Positions 24,330-36,059 of a stretch of DNA of 64,000 bases are shown piece by piece. Location of the stretch: the NCBI RefSeq assembly GCF_000204055.1, contig NW_006768822.1, forward strand, positions 62,001 through 126,000. The letters run 5' to 3'. Source of the stretch: Melampsora larici-populina 98AG31 (taxonomy: Eukaryota > Basidiomycota > Pucciniomycetes > Pucciniales > Melampsoraceae). The first letter of the stretch is position 1. The number at the start of each line of letters is the position of its first letter. Both the position numbers and the translations under genes were made by a program. A model generated the notes under the pieces. The model searched no databases. It saw only the letters and a program-made list of their open reading frames with translations, and was not told where the DNA came from.

Positions 24330-25687
24330 TCTTGGTATCAAAAGTTGAACTCTTTCAAGAATTCAAGAAAAGTTGAGGAAGTCGAAGTTGAGAAATGAGA
24401 AATGAGAAATCAGAAATCAGAAATCAGAAATGAAAAGGAAAAGAGACTGGTTTCAGAATCAGGAGTGAAGTTGTGTTTCTCTTTCTCTTTCTCTTTGTCA
24501 CTCCTGGTTTTGACTTTAACTCAAACTCCGATCGGATGATAGCGGATGATACTTTCTTTCATGATTCAAACTTTAAAATCTCACTAGTCAATCATAATTT
24601 GCACTGCCTATGATTGAAGATTCTCAGGAAAATGCCCTAAAATGCCATCTTCTATAACTTTTCATCTCTCCACAAAATACATCCTACTTGCCAGATATGT
24701 GATGACATATGCAATCCAACTTCAATCATCACCAAGGAAAAGAACAACCTCACCAGTAGCTACAAGATGTGCAAAAGAACTGTGCTACGCAGTGTAAATA
24801 TTTATTCAAACATCAAACAAAGACATTAGGTAATTGGTCTGAATAGCTAATTAAAACCCCTAACATGCTTCAAATTAAGATCATAGATATATTTGAATCA
24901 TACCATATCTCTAGTAGCCAGATTTTCTCTCTGGTATCTAAGCAAACCACAGGCAAACCAATATTTGCAAGATTCTGAGCAACAAAAAGTATTCAATAAG
25001 GGAAGGAGCGCAGCTACAGCTCAATATACAACCCTTGATATCTTTCACTTCAAAACCACCTCAAAACGATCTCAAAACAATCTCAATTCAATATCAAATT
25101 GACCTCAAGATCAGTTTGAGTGGGGGATATGCATGAGCTGCAGATCCACCTGCAGCTAGTTCAGTAGTACAGCTGCAGATGAAAATTGATCTTCCAAAAT
25201 CTTCCAACAGCTTCTTTTAAATTGCTCAGGATGGTAAATTGCATTCTGAGAACTTCTTATGCAGCAAAGTTTGAACTCATCAGATATCCTTTCTTAATAT
25301 CCAGTCACATCTTATAATGGACTCATATTTCCAATTCAATTACAAACCATGTTGAGCTTGATGGGATCAAGGCCTCATGATCCTTAATAATTTGAATGAA
25401 CAGAGTTGTTAAAACAAATGCTCAAGACTAAGAATGATACAAGTGTTTCCTTTTCTCTTACTTTGTCAAATATTGAAAGCTTCACATTATTTATTTGATA
25501 TGCTTTGTGTACATACCAGGTATCAAAAATAAAAATTGATGAACAGATCAAACACGACACAGTTCATGAATGAGACTCTTGAATTTTTGGAGATAATAAA
25601 GGAATGAAAATTTTTCGAACCAAGAACAAGTGGAAAAGGAGAACTTTCACATTGAGGCCACATCAAAACATCTTGTTACTCTCATGG
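24330..25687. other. Intergenic region at the left edge of the transposon island
   Basis: A 7-base tandem (GAAATGA/GAAATCA) lies at 24390-24432 and a TTTCTC run at 24475-24497, in the presumed 5' flank of the coiled-coil gene. From about 24900 the sequence contains a dispersed repeat (listed separately). Beyond it is a region rich in CTGCAG/CAGCTG near 25135-25180. No gene is supported. Confidence 0.45.
24998..25053. repeat. Dispersed 56-base repeat, copy A
   Basis: An essentially identical 56-base stretch occurs at 41954-42009 in the same orientation. The sequence beyond 25053 (CAAAACCACCTC followed by CTCAA repeats) also resembles the reverse complement of the sequence preceding copy B (near 41875-41905). 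This suggests both copies belong to ends of related elements, perhaps LTRs. The element class is not established. Confidence 0.6.
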
Positions 25688-28600
25688 TTATTCGATATCC
25701 ATGGCATCGTCTTCCAGATTAAGTTCTTGCACAAAGCCCTGGAAAGTCGAAAATTGGATCAGGAGACTTTTACAGGGTGACTCTATTGAGCGCACTGATG
25801 ATCTGAGGAACTCACCAGATTGTTGAGCTGCACTATTGAAAGTGTCGGGCAAGCAATATCAAATGTACCTGCCGTGTTATGTTGTACAACAAGCTGGCCA
25901 ATCACCTTGTGACATGGAACAACATGATAACCCTCATGCAAATCATATATAACTGACGCATTAAGCAATCTTGGCAAGGAAGCATAGGGGTCCTTGTGCT
26001 TGTCTTCAGTATTGAGAAGCTTCAGAGATCTGACAACTAAAACCGGCTGGGTGACATCAGGAAGCTTGACAATGTCTGTGATATTACCAACCCTGTTACA
26101 TGAGTCCAAAGAGTATGATATATAGCTGTTTCCAGGATTTTTGCTGTATGTACTATGTGGCTTGTTAGAAATGACAAGGCTTTGGGCGACTTCAAAGCTG
26201 GATGCAGAAGTTTTGTCTGGCCCAAGAATCCCAAGTTTTTGAAGTGCATCAAATGCTTGAGAACCGAGTTTTTTGACAGTCCACTTGGTCCGGCGGTTTT
26301 GTTGTAGATATTCTTTGATGATAGGGTCCGCGTCAATGGTAGGATGGCTATTTGTAATCATTGCTTGAAAGAATCCACGCATTGAATGCTGTTTGAGGAG
26401 GGTCTCACCGACTTTCCCTACTCAAAACAAGTGGAGTCAGTTGCTGCATCCTACTTGTACAACATTACGAACAAACACACTTTGATTTCCGTTCTTTGAG
26501 GTCTGCACAAGGGCCCCAATGATCCGCTCACCTGACCAGCTAGCTGTGTAAGCTGGAGGCCCAAGAATTGTGGAGATGTGACCAATATGTTCTGCAAAAT
26601 GTAAGTTGGGCTTTTTCTTCTTATGCGGCCATCCATCCCCTAGGGTAGCTTGATGTTCCTCAACCAAGGTGGTAATAATTTCTCCATCTCCATGCTGAAA
26701 AGAACGCTGCGTACACATGTTGCCAATCTGAATAAGCTGAAGGAGGCTAGCTAGGATTTTAGCTGATGTTGATGCAGGGTCTCCACCTTTGAAATGAGGT
26801 ATCCAAGCTAGTACAATAAAGACTTTGTATAAGGAATGCCATTCAGCAGCTTTGGGAGTGCCTGCACTAGCCATTCCAAAGTTCTTCTGAGGTCGAGTGA
26901 GCCAAGAAGGGCCTTTGGCATTCTTAATACAGCGTTGAAGTAAATCAAGTTCATAAGAAGTGATCTCGGGAATGATGGCTGGAGGTGGGGGTGTGGGTGA
27001 TCGAGAGTGGTCCGATCCATTGTGATTTTTCTTTTTACCTCTAATTGTATGGTCTGATCCAGCTGAAGATGCCATATCCCGATGAAGATTTGAGGATACG
27101 GCTGATCGAGTATCATAAGAATGGCGGGAGGGAGGCTGGGGAGGAGGCATTCCGCTTGTGGAAGCTGCATCATTGGTTCCAGGTGGACTAGGGGATGCCG
27201 GTCGAGGGAGCTGCACATCATACTGCCGATTACTAAATTCCATTTTTTCTCGCTCAGCTTCCAGAGCCTTGCCAGCAGCAGGTACTTGAATATACTGTGT
27301 TGAAAAGTCTTTGTATAGCCCAAGGAATATGTTGTGCATGATATCAACTGAAAAGAATTCAACAGCCTGCCAATATGGCAGCTCATGAAGGATGCTATAT
27401 CGCACTCCAGTCGTCTTGGCTAGTTTAGCTTGCTCATTTGCAGTTTTGGATTGTTCCCATTCCACGGCTTGCACCTTGACTCCCTCAGAAGTACGAAGTT
27501 CAGCCTTTGGTGCTGGAGATTGAGAGTGATAGAGAGGCCGGTCTATGTGACAGAGAGAGCAAAAACATGTTGACGAGTGTGAAGTTCCTCCGGTGACCTT
27601 CTTCATAGCTGGAACATCGCCATGAATAGGCCATAGTGCAGCACGTAGGGTGCGTCCTTTAGGATACTTTGATGTTGACGTAAATTTGATGCCGTCCCAG
27701 AACTCTGACATTTCGTTGACAAGTGGTTTGAGGAAGTGATTCATCTCTGAGAGTGATGGTTCAGATGGGCCTGGCATGATACCATAGATGCAGATGTTCT
27801 CTTTTTTGTATCGTATTGTTGGAGGAAGGTTGAAACATGTCAGAAGCATCACACCAACTGAAGTCTTGGTTGCTGCATTCTTTCCACCAGGATTGAACCA
27901 GTCACACCATAATCCAAATACTAGGTTACCAGAAGTTGAGGTAAAGATGTACCTGTCCTTTTTGAAAGTTCTCCATAAAGTACCATCCCATATATCATCC
28001 ATTCTATTGTTGGCAGGCTGCTGCCGATTAAAGTGTGCGTCAATTGCTTCTTCAAAGTAATGGTACTGGAGCATCTTTCCGAGCCATGAACGTAATGACT
28101 GATAAAAGAAGAGCCGAATCGGTTTTTGAACTGCACCAGAAGCTTTCTCATAGAGAGGAGATTCACATGGTTCTCGGCCAAGAGTAGTTGACGCTTTGGT
28201 GGTAAATCGTGGGACATTGCAGAGTGGAACTGGTGATGCATTGAGGGGTAAAGGTGCTTGAATGGAAGACAAAGCACAGCAGAATGGGCAACACGTTTGC
28301 GATTGTACAGATGGTTCAAGTTTGAGCGTCTTTAGAAGGGTCGGAAGGCCTAGAGGAATCTCCTTCCAAACTTCGTTGCTGGTTGTTGGATCTTGGATGA
28401 GCTTTTGCTCCTTGACACTCTCTCTAGCTTTGGCAAGACTTTTGTTACAAGCTTTGACCCCGACATTATGGAACAGGTGTTCCTTTGCAACCTTGAACAT
28501 TTCACGCATGCAGAGCGGATCCTGCAAAAATCGACGTGGGGTGGAAGTGGTGATTTCCGTGTGACCGTGATCTAGTCGTGGAGCTTTTGGGTGGCGAGGG

Positions 28601-29071
28601 ACTGACACCCCTTCATCATCTTCAGTATCTCTAGCTCGTTTGTTGCTGCGCATAGGTGTGGCAGCTCCAATCGGTGGCAGTGCGGGTTGAAGTACTGCAA
28701 GACTGGTGGAAGCGACCGGAGTATTGCCAGCTGAGGCCTGCGATATGTAAGAGTCTTGTCAGGAAAGTTCAAATTTTGATTGGAGTATGGATGGGTAATC
28801 CTACAGTGAGAATGGAGGACTGGGCAGAACTAGGCAGTTGATTTTGTTGGGTAGGGTGGTTGCTAGGAGGAATAGGCATGGAAGAGCTGGTTTCCAACAG
28901 TCTGTTGATTTCCTCAAGGTGCTTTGGATATCTTGTACGGCTAAACAATCGGCCTTCATGGACTTTTCCCATGTACTCAATCATCTTTTGTGAACAACCA
29001 AGTTGGGGACATGAACACAGTATATGTTGGGGTCCAAGGGCAGTAGCATGGGTTCCCAGTGTGATGGGCAT
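25688..29071 (-). CDS. tnp2-type (CACTA/EnSpm) transposase, about 1,058 aa, apparently intact
   Basis: Exons are 29071-28805, 28737-26481, 26417-25816 and 25738-25688, in phase with no stop or frameshift. The N-terminus has a CSCPQLGC zinc-knuckle-like motif. The central region matches the tnp2 transposase family: LWCDWFNPGG with a putative catalytic Asp, FNLPPTIRYKKENICIYGI followed by MPGPSEPS, then LWPIHGDVPAMKK with a second Asp, and the Cys pair FCSLC. The C-terminal part holds HFAEHIGHISTILGPP and SWSGERIIG. These enzymes excise and insert CACTA-type DNA transposons in the nucleus. Intron 2 removes a stop codon (donor GTGTGT at 26480) and the last intron has a consensus GTGAGT donor. 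Upstream coding sequence beyond 29071 cannot be excluded. Terminal repeats were not found. Confidence 0.85.
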
Positions 29072-29423
29072 ATTGGTGTGAAAAAATTTGTTTGCAGTGA
29101 AGATGTTGTGCCGGTGGAATTGATTTTTGGGTGAGGTATTGCAAAAATATAACTTATGACTTGGCTGCTAAAATTCATGTGGGGCATGTGGGGCAAGGGT
29201 TAGGGTTACATAACCCTAAGACTATGTTCAGTTTTCTACAAAGATTTTCAAGTTACAGCTCTTGTATCAGAAACAGATAGAATGGCTTACAAAGCTACAT
29301 ATCATTTGTATTCAAATTTCAAAATACAGCTTTGGTATCAGAAACAGATAGAATGGCTCACAAAGCTACATATCATTTGTATTGAAATAAAAAAAGGGAA
29401 ACACATTGGACAATTATGACAAA
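29072..29423. repeat. Spacer with duplicated 58-base segment and telomere-like palindrome
   Basis: Two 58-base copies at 29255-29312 and 29326-29383 (period 71) differ at only about four positions. At 29196-29219 a TTAGGG-containing sequence ends in a palindrome with arms AGGGTTA and TAACCCT. A CATGTGGGG tandem precedes it. These lie upstream of the transposase start and could be subterminal repeats of its element. Confidence 0.6.
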
Positions 29424-32400
29424 CTATTCAAGGGCTTGGCCAGGCATGGTTTCACTACGTGTGACAACTGAGTGGTATGGTAAATCATAAGGATTATCAG
29501 GGTAGGGAATCTTAGTCAGCTGAGGCCTCATATCACAAAAGGCTGCCAAATCTCTTTGAATAACCTGAGCAAGGCGCATCTTTGAGCACTCCTTAGCATG
29601 CCATTCATCCTGACTTGATGGGTCATCAATAGAAAGTTGAGCTATATCAAAACCTTGTGGAAAAAAAACGTCGCGAATGAGGTCTAGCAAGAAACGTTGA
29701 GTGTGTTTCCAAAAGGGTTCTTCAATTGGACGATCCTCTTGCAGACGGCGGACTAAGACTAGGAAAGGAGTGAGTTTGCAAGGTCCAAATCGGTTGGGAT
29801 CGCACGGAAATATCAACAAGCCCTTGACTCCGGATGTGAGGAATGCTACCAGGTATCCAAGGGGGACTGGAGGTATCTCGCCCACACCCACCAATGTGGT
29901 GAGTTTGTCGTACTCCTGGTCGAGCCTGTCATGATCGTGTTGAGGCGCTTGGGATAAGTGTTGAACGTGGCGAAATCGAGCTCGAAGGGTGGCAATAGCC
30001 TCCAGCATGCCATAGATCTTGTGCACTAATTCCCATACGACTATGACACATTCACGCACAACTGTAGCACTCGTGCAAAGTTGAAGCTGATGGTAGTGAT
30101 GAGCGGCCTTGAGGCCGTTGGCTATCTTAATATTAGCACAAGCAGTTAGTGTAAAATCGGGCGGAGGAGATATCTCGACGTTCTCCATTTTGCAGTATGC
30201 GACTGCAGCCAATACGGTTTTGACACTCTGATCAATCTTCGGTGTCGATGTGTGGGAGAAGACCCCGAGGATTTCGCGCACATACTGCGTGAGAGGTGGC
30301 TCCTTGACGACAGGCTTCTTTGTGAGCGAACCATCGTGGAGATTGAATACATCCGTTCGATGCCACGGCGCCTCAGCGGCACATTGGAAGAGCCGTAGGT
30401 CTATTTTTCAAAAAAAAGTCAGTGTCATTTCTTCTTTACTTTTTCTCACAGCAAAGGGCACTTACTCGGTTCCTTGTTCAGCCATGTGTGGACTCGCAAC
30501 TCGCTTTTGGGGAGCATTTTGAAGGGTGGCGTAGGAGGTGACGGCGCTTCTAAGGCCGCTTGATCGGTGCCTCGATCTCTCAACCACAGGAGGTCAAGCA
30601 TCGCTCGATAGATGTTGGGCATGTCGGAATTGTCGATGGTCTTCCTGCCGAGAGTCTTAGGGGTAATGTTGAAGACCGTCGGGTCACTGACAGCCCAAAT
30701 AGTGGGCTTCGCCACTACTGTGCGGACGTCCGTGTGGATAGGTATAGGAATCCCACCAGCAGGAACGCCGCCACGTGGGTTGATCTGCACCGGAGCTGGG
30801 TTTTTGGGCGGGGAAGGTTGTGAGGATTTGGAACTTGATGTTCCCAATGGATCGACTGTGAGGTTGACTTGTGTGTGATCCTCACTAGGGGCCGGGTTTT
30901 CTTTTGTATGGCCGTCGCCGCTGTGCGTTAAATTGAGGGAAGCGCTCAGCGAGGTAGATGGAGAAGTGATGGGATCCGTTGGGGGTGAGTGATCCGCCAT
31001 GTTCGGACGCGGTTGCAGTGATGGCCCGGGATCAGGCCCAGCTGCACAAGATGATGTGGCTTCGAGGTCATTGGTGACACCGTCCTTCGAGGAAGATTGT
31101 GCTTGCGCCGTGGCAGAGGGAGAAGGAATGGCTTCGTTGGTGGAAGTTGGTTCGAGTGTGTTCGAGGTTGGTTTGGGTGATTGGCCAGAGTCAGGCATAC
31201 CAGAAGGAGGCAAGAGAGCTTGCGTCGAAAGAGGCTGAGCAGGTGTCGAGGCGCCCTGCGTGGATTCCGTCACCGGAATAGGTTGACTAGTGGTGGTGTC
31301 AAGCTGAGAAGCCTGAGGAGGTGGAGAAGGAGGCGGTTGGATTCGCTGAGACTCGATGAATTCGGTCATCGAGTCGAACTTGGACTGGAGGTAAAGATCA
31401 CCGCTGGGAATGGCCCAGTCATCGGTCCCCCGCGAGGTGGTCACCCAGCGCCGGAACAACCCTTCGAAGCCATGAGGTCCGCGTCGAAAGGTATTCGGGA
31501 TGACATCTTTCCCTAGGTGACGATCCATAGCCTTGACGAAGACACCCCAGGTTCCATCGTCTTCATCAGGATCGGGAGGAGGGAGCCTGAGCGGGTGATC
31601 TAGAAAAACAGCAAAAGCATCCGTTGAAAGGCCAACGGGAATGTGGGTTGGTTGTTTTAACAATTCCTCGATTCTCGTAATTTCCTTGGCAAGTCCATCG
31701 GGAAGTTCAGGAAGTTCTACATCCTCGTCCATGGGAGATTCCTCGCCGGCTTGCGGAGGTGGCGCAGACGAGGTGTCGTGACCATTGGCGGGGGGTGGAG
31801 AAGGTCCGGCGATGATGTTCGTCTGGGGGACCTCAGAAGGTGGAACGGGCAATGCAAGCGGAGGCAGGTTTTTGTGAGCTGGAATGCCGGGAGGAGGCTT
31901 GGCCTGGCCGATCAGGCGTTCTCCCTTCTTCAAGGAGGCCACCAGAGGATCCAATCGATCGTACAACTCGCGGGTATCACCGAGAGACCAGCCCGGCAGG
32001 CTTCTCACGGCACGTAGCCATGAGAACATCAGTTGATATGCGTCAAAACCAGATCGCAGTCTCTGGGGGTGCTGGTTTACATGTAAGACCGTGTCCCAAT
32101 GGCGTTTGAGGTAATGACACAGGGTCAAGTGCTGATTGCGATCCGAAGGAACTTTGAACGGTGTGGTAAAGAATACATAAAATGGATCCGAAGAGTTAGC
32201 GCGCATGGGAGGATACCATGACGGTCGCGACGCATATTCCATGATTACGGCGCTGATCCGCCTGAATGCGCCGTCGGCTCGTTGCACATCGGGATTCGTA
32301 GGGGTGGGCGGAGGTGATGGAGCGCGAGGTGGAGGAGGACTAGGCTTGGATGTGGGGGGTTGCTTCCTTTTTTTTGGGCGATCTTTTGGCCCAACTATGG

Positions 32401-33520
32401 GGGAGGTTGCAGCTGCCTTGTTGCTTGGCGTGGCTTTCGCCAGCCGTGACGGATTGACTCGTGGATGAGTGGGAACGCGGTTGCTGAGACTCGACTTGGG
32501 ACACTTGCCTGCCTCACTTGACCTTCCCTTTTCGGTCGGTGCATTGGTTTTTTTCTGAGGGCTTCGACATTGTGAGGTAGACGGAGTGGGCGTAACAGGA
32601 ATGCGTTTCGAAATCGATGCAGCTTTGGCATTGGCTGTGCTGATACGTTGAGAGGCCCTTCGTTTCGGTGCTGGCTCGTAGTCCGTGTCCGATTTCTCCG
32701 CATATTCATCGTCCACCTCGGCCTCTTCTTCCTCGCCGTCAGCATCTTCATCATCAGGACGGAAGAGCGGTTGTGATTTGTCTGGGGTTGGTTGATCTTT
32801 GATGGAATCATCCTCCTTGAGTTGATCCTTGATGGCATCAACCTCCATGGGTTGATCCTCAATTTCATCATCCTCCATTGGTACCCCGAGAACCTGTACC
32901 AGAGAGGTCCTCTGGTTCCGAAAGGTGCCATTTCGAATTTCTGCAAACATTGACTTGGTCAGTTTATGTGATCAACTGAAACGCAAGTAAATTGTGGGGC
33001 TGACTCACTTTCCAATGTCGCTTCTATGCGATTTCCCGTGGCTCTCATTGACTCGAATATGTCTGCCGAGACTGCTCGGGATTCCAGGGACGCTGCAATC
33101 CAGTCTCGTTGTATAATGAGCGTCTCTTTGAATGAGGCAAGGTCCAGATGAAACGTTGTGCCTTTCAAGAGAACGGCTTGGGTCTTCGTGAGGATGGCTA
33201 AAAAAACATTCTATCAGCCTCTGAATGTTCATGAGGGAAAAGAAACTTGACCCACGTTTCTTGTCCTCCTCTGGAGGTGGCTGCGCTTCACCAGTTGGTC
33301 CAGGTGCGCTTTCACCCTCCTCCTCATCCTCCTCATCCTCATCATCCTCATCCTCATCCTCATCCTCATCCTCATCCTCATCCTCCAGTTCTGAACTCGA
33401 CTTGCTGGATGAATCCGCATCGTCGTCATCGCAAGATGGTACTTGAGGGGTGACTGGTTGCTGGTTCGGAGTGATTCGTTTCCCACCATGGGTTGGGCGC
33501 GTGCCTTGATTCGCGTACAT
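29424..33520 (-). CDS. Large protein of unknown family, 1,301 aa, in transposon island
   Basis: Coding exons are 33520-33256, 33197-33009, 32940-30466 and 30400-29424, in phase. The ATG at 33520 is chosen because the upstream exon (about 33830-33608, spliced with GTATGT at 33607) brings in no in-frame ATG and looks like 5' UTR. Residues 45-75 are an Asp/Glu run from CCTCAT-type repeats. After a KGTTFHLDLASFKETLIIQR segment comes a disordered Ser/Pro/Lys region with basic, possibly nuclear-targeting clusters (DRPKKRKQPP). Two similar ordered blocks follow, around YPPMRANSSDPFYVFFTTPF and LSTDAFAVFLDHPLRLPPPD; each precedes a stretch of the form 'YLKRHWDTV...GFDAYQLMFSWL' and 'AMDRHLGKDV...GFEGLFRRWV'. 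The C-terminal 320 residues are ordered and hydrophobic-helical. I recognise no domain. It may be an accessory protein of the neighbouring transposon or a lineage-specific gene. Confidence 0.65.
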
Positions 33521-33849
33521 TCCAAAGATATCTGCAAAAACATGTTTGATCGTGATCAGTTCATTATCGATCAAGCCTTGTTTCATTCGATGAAACACTC
33601 GCTTACATACCTTGAAACTCGAAATTGAAGGTCGGAGTATTGTATCAATATCGCCGGGAAGAGAATTCGTGAGAGAAAGCGGAGGTATCGTGGGAAAAGG
33701 GGTGTATGGAGCTTTGGTATTAGGAGTGTGGCGTTGGGATAGATGAATCGAAGGATGTTTCATCGAAGGAGGGGCTGTTACACAAAACCCCGGCCCGAAC
33801 CTCTGTGCCCGGTGCTGTATTGGAGTACCGCCGAATTTATCGTTACAAG

Positions 33850-35406
33850 GGGGGCCAGCAAGTCGCGACTTGCTGACCCCTCTCAAGCCATACAAGGGTC
33901 AGCAAGTCACGACTTGCTGACCCCTCTCAAGCCATACAAGAGTCAGCAAGTCGCGACTTGCTCTTGCTGGCCCTGTCTGTTCATTTACCCGAAATCACTC
34001 GGGACTTGAACCCAACAGGGCCAGCAAGCCGCGACTTGCTGACCCCTCTCAAGCCATACAAGAGTCAGCAAGTCACGACTTGCTGGCCCTGTCTGTTCAT
34101 TTACCCGAAATCACTCGGGACTTGAACCCAACAGGGCCAGCAAGCCGCGACTTGCTGACCCCTCTCAAGCCATACAGGAGTCAGCAAGTCACGACTTGCT
34201 GGCCCTGTCTGTTCATTTACCCGAAATCACTCGGGACTTTAACCCAACAGGGCCAGCAAGCCGCGACTTGCTGACCCCTCTCAAGCCATACAAGAGTCAG
34301 CAAGTCACGACTTGCTGGCCCTGTCTGTTCATTTACCCGATATCACTCGGGACGTGAACCCAACAGGGCCAGCAAGCCGCGACTTGCTGACCCCTCCCAA
34401 GCCATACAAGAGTCAGCAAGTCACGACTTGCTGACCCCTCTCAAGCCATACAGGAGTCAGCAAGTCACGACTTGCTGGCCCTGTCTGTTCATTTACCCGA
34501 AATCACTCGGGACTTGAACCCAACAGGGCCAGCAAGCCGCGACTTGCTGACCCCTCTCAAGCCATACAAGAGTCAGCAAGTCACGACTTGCTGGCCCTGT
34601 CTGTTCATTTACCCGATATCACTCGGGACGTGAACCCAACAGGGCCAGCAAGCCGCGACTTGCTGACCCCTCCCAAGCCATACAAGAGTCAGCAAGTCAC
34701 GACTTGCTGACCCCTCTCAAGCCATACAGGAGTCAGCAAGTCACGACTTGCTGGCCCTGTCTGTTCATTTACCCGAAATCACTCGGGACTTGAACCCAAC
34801 AGGGCCAGCAAGCCGCGACTTGCTGACCCCTCTCAAGCCATACAGGAGTCAGCAAGTCACGACTTGCTGGCCCTGTCTGTTCATTTACCCGAAATCACTC
34901 GGGACTTGAACCCAACAGTGCCAGCAAGCCGCGACTTGCTGACCCCTCTCAAGCCATACAAGAGTCAGCAAGTCACGACTTGCTGGCCCTGTCTGTTCAT
35001 TTACCCGAAATCACTCGGGACTTGAACCCAACAGGGCCAGCAAGCCGCGACTTGCTGACCCCTCTCAAGCCATACAGGAGTCAGCAAGTCACGACTTGCT
35101 GGCCCTGTCTGTTCATTTACCCGAAATCACTCGGGACTTGAACCCAACAGGGCCAGCAAGCCGCGACTTGCTGACCCCTCTCAAGCCATACAAGAGTCAG
35201 CAAGTCACGACTTGCTGGCCCTGTCTGTTCATTTACCCGAGATCACTCGGGACTTGAACCCAACAGGGCCAGCAAGCCGCGACTTGCTGACCCCTCTCAA
35301 GCCATACAAGAGTCAGCAAGTCACGACTTGCTGGCCCTGTATGTTCATTTACCCGATATCACTCGGGACTTGAACCCAACACGGCCCGCACGTCGTGACT
35401 TGCTGA
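33850..35406. repeat. Satellite of about twelve 116-base palindrome-rich units
   Basis: The unit recurs every 116 bases (for example CCAG of GCCAGCAAGCC at 34021, 34137, 34253, 34369). Some copies carry an extra 42-50-base sub-unit. Each unit contains two near-palindromes of the form CAAGTCACGACTTG or CAAGCCGCGACTTG and a third, CCCGAAATCACTCGGG. Units differ by a few substitutions only. The array lies between the divergent 1,301-aa gene (minus) and the 74- and 486-aa genes (plus). On the minus strand each unit also carries GGTTCAAGTCC and, upstream of it, TGGCTTGAGAGG. These resemble Pol III B and A boxes. Confidence 0.9.
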
Positions 35407-35520
35407 CTCTACGATGGCTGAGAAGGGTATACGTTTCCTTACATGAAAAAGAAATCTCAATAAACATTTCAAAAAAATTGAATCTAAACCGCAAACAAAA
35501 CAAATTCAAATGGCATCCAG

Positions 35521-35686
35521 TGACTTGCCAGAAATTTGTCTTCATTTAAATCCAAGTGTTGCTGCCTAGTAACTCTGGCATTATCACAATCCAACAAGAA
35601 CTGTATCCAATTTAACAAGGGGTGACTTGTCGAATGCTATCACCATGACTTGCCAAAAGGTGGTATCATCATGACTTGATGATACC
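35521..35686. promoter_or_regulatory. Cluster of TGACTTG motifs with a hairpin
   Basis: TGACTTG occurs at 35521, 35623, 35646 and 35672, the same core as in the neighbouring satellite palindromes. The last copy sits in a perfect 9-bp hairpin at 35662-35686 (arms GGTATCATC and GATGATACC). It lies 150-310 bases upstream of the 74-aa ORF. A role as protein-binding site is inference. Confidence 0.4.
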
Positions 35687-35834
35687 TTTCCCCATTTAAA
35701 CTCCTCCCCACTTAAATTCAAGTGTTGCTTCCTGTCATTTTCAAAAACTTCTTCCATCTCTCATCTTCAACTCAACACTCCTCATCAGAAAAAGTTTCCA
35801 CAAACAAATATATATTGCACATCATCTCGTCACA

Positions 35835-36059
35835 ATGGATCAAACAGAAAGAATGATTGAAAGATACAACACCTGTCGGGAGTATGCAAGAAGGATTCGA
35901 TTGATGAATGATATGTGGAGTTATAGGGTTCTGCTTATCCAGATTGAAGACGAAGTCAATGGTCAACCTGATCCCATGAGTGTTATCATACTCATTGCCC
36001 TGACACACGATTTCAAGGAACTTGTACAGGAAGCCAGAGAATTCCTCTTCAATTTTTGA
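35835..36059 (+). CDS. Small hypothetical protein, 74 aa
   Basis: A single-exon ORF starts at an ATG in good context (CACAATGG) and is preceded by a pyrimidine-rich leader. The peptide is charged and helical (MDQTERMIERYNTCREYARR, then QIEDEVNGQPDP, VIILIAL, LVQEAREFLFNF). No signal peptide is evident, and the hydrophobic stretch is too short for a sure membrane helix. A possible intron follows the stop (GTAAGT near 36110 to TTGCAG near 36180). I recognise no family. It sits at the head of the plus-strand gene set of the island. Confidence 0.45.
   Translation: MDQTERMIERYNTCREYARRIRLMNDMWSYRVLLIQIEDEVNGQPDPMSVIILIALTHDFKELVQEAREFLFNF

Noticed and set aside
29196..29219. Internal telomere
   Set aside because: There are only one to two TTAGGG units within a palindrome, not an array.
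30560..32468. Several plus-strand ORFs of 79-111 aa
   Set aside because: They are antisense shadows of the 1,301-aa gene, which has a single long open frame with consistent splicing.
33850..35406. CRISPR array or centromeric satellite
   Set aside because: There are no unique spacers between repeats and the DNA is fungal; one 1.5-kb array between genes is too small for a centromere call.
33850..35406. Functional tRNA genes in the satellite
   Set aside because: The T-arm-like motif is present, but acceptor strands do not pair and no proper D-arm is seen, so only Pol III box-like motifs are claimed.
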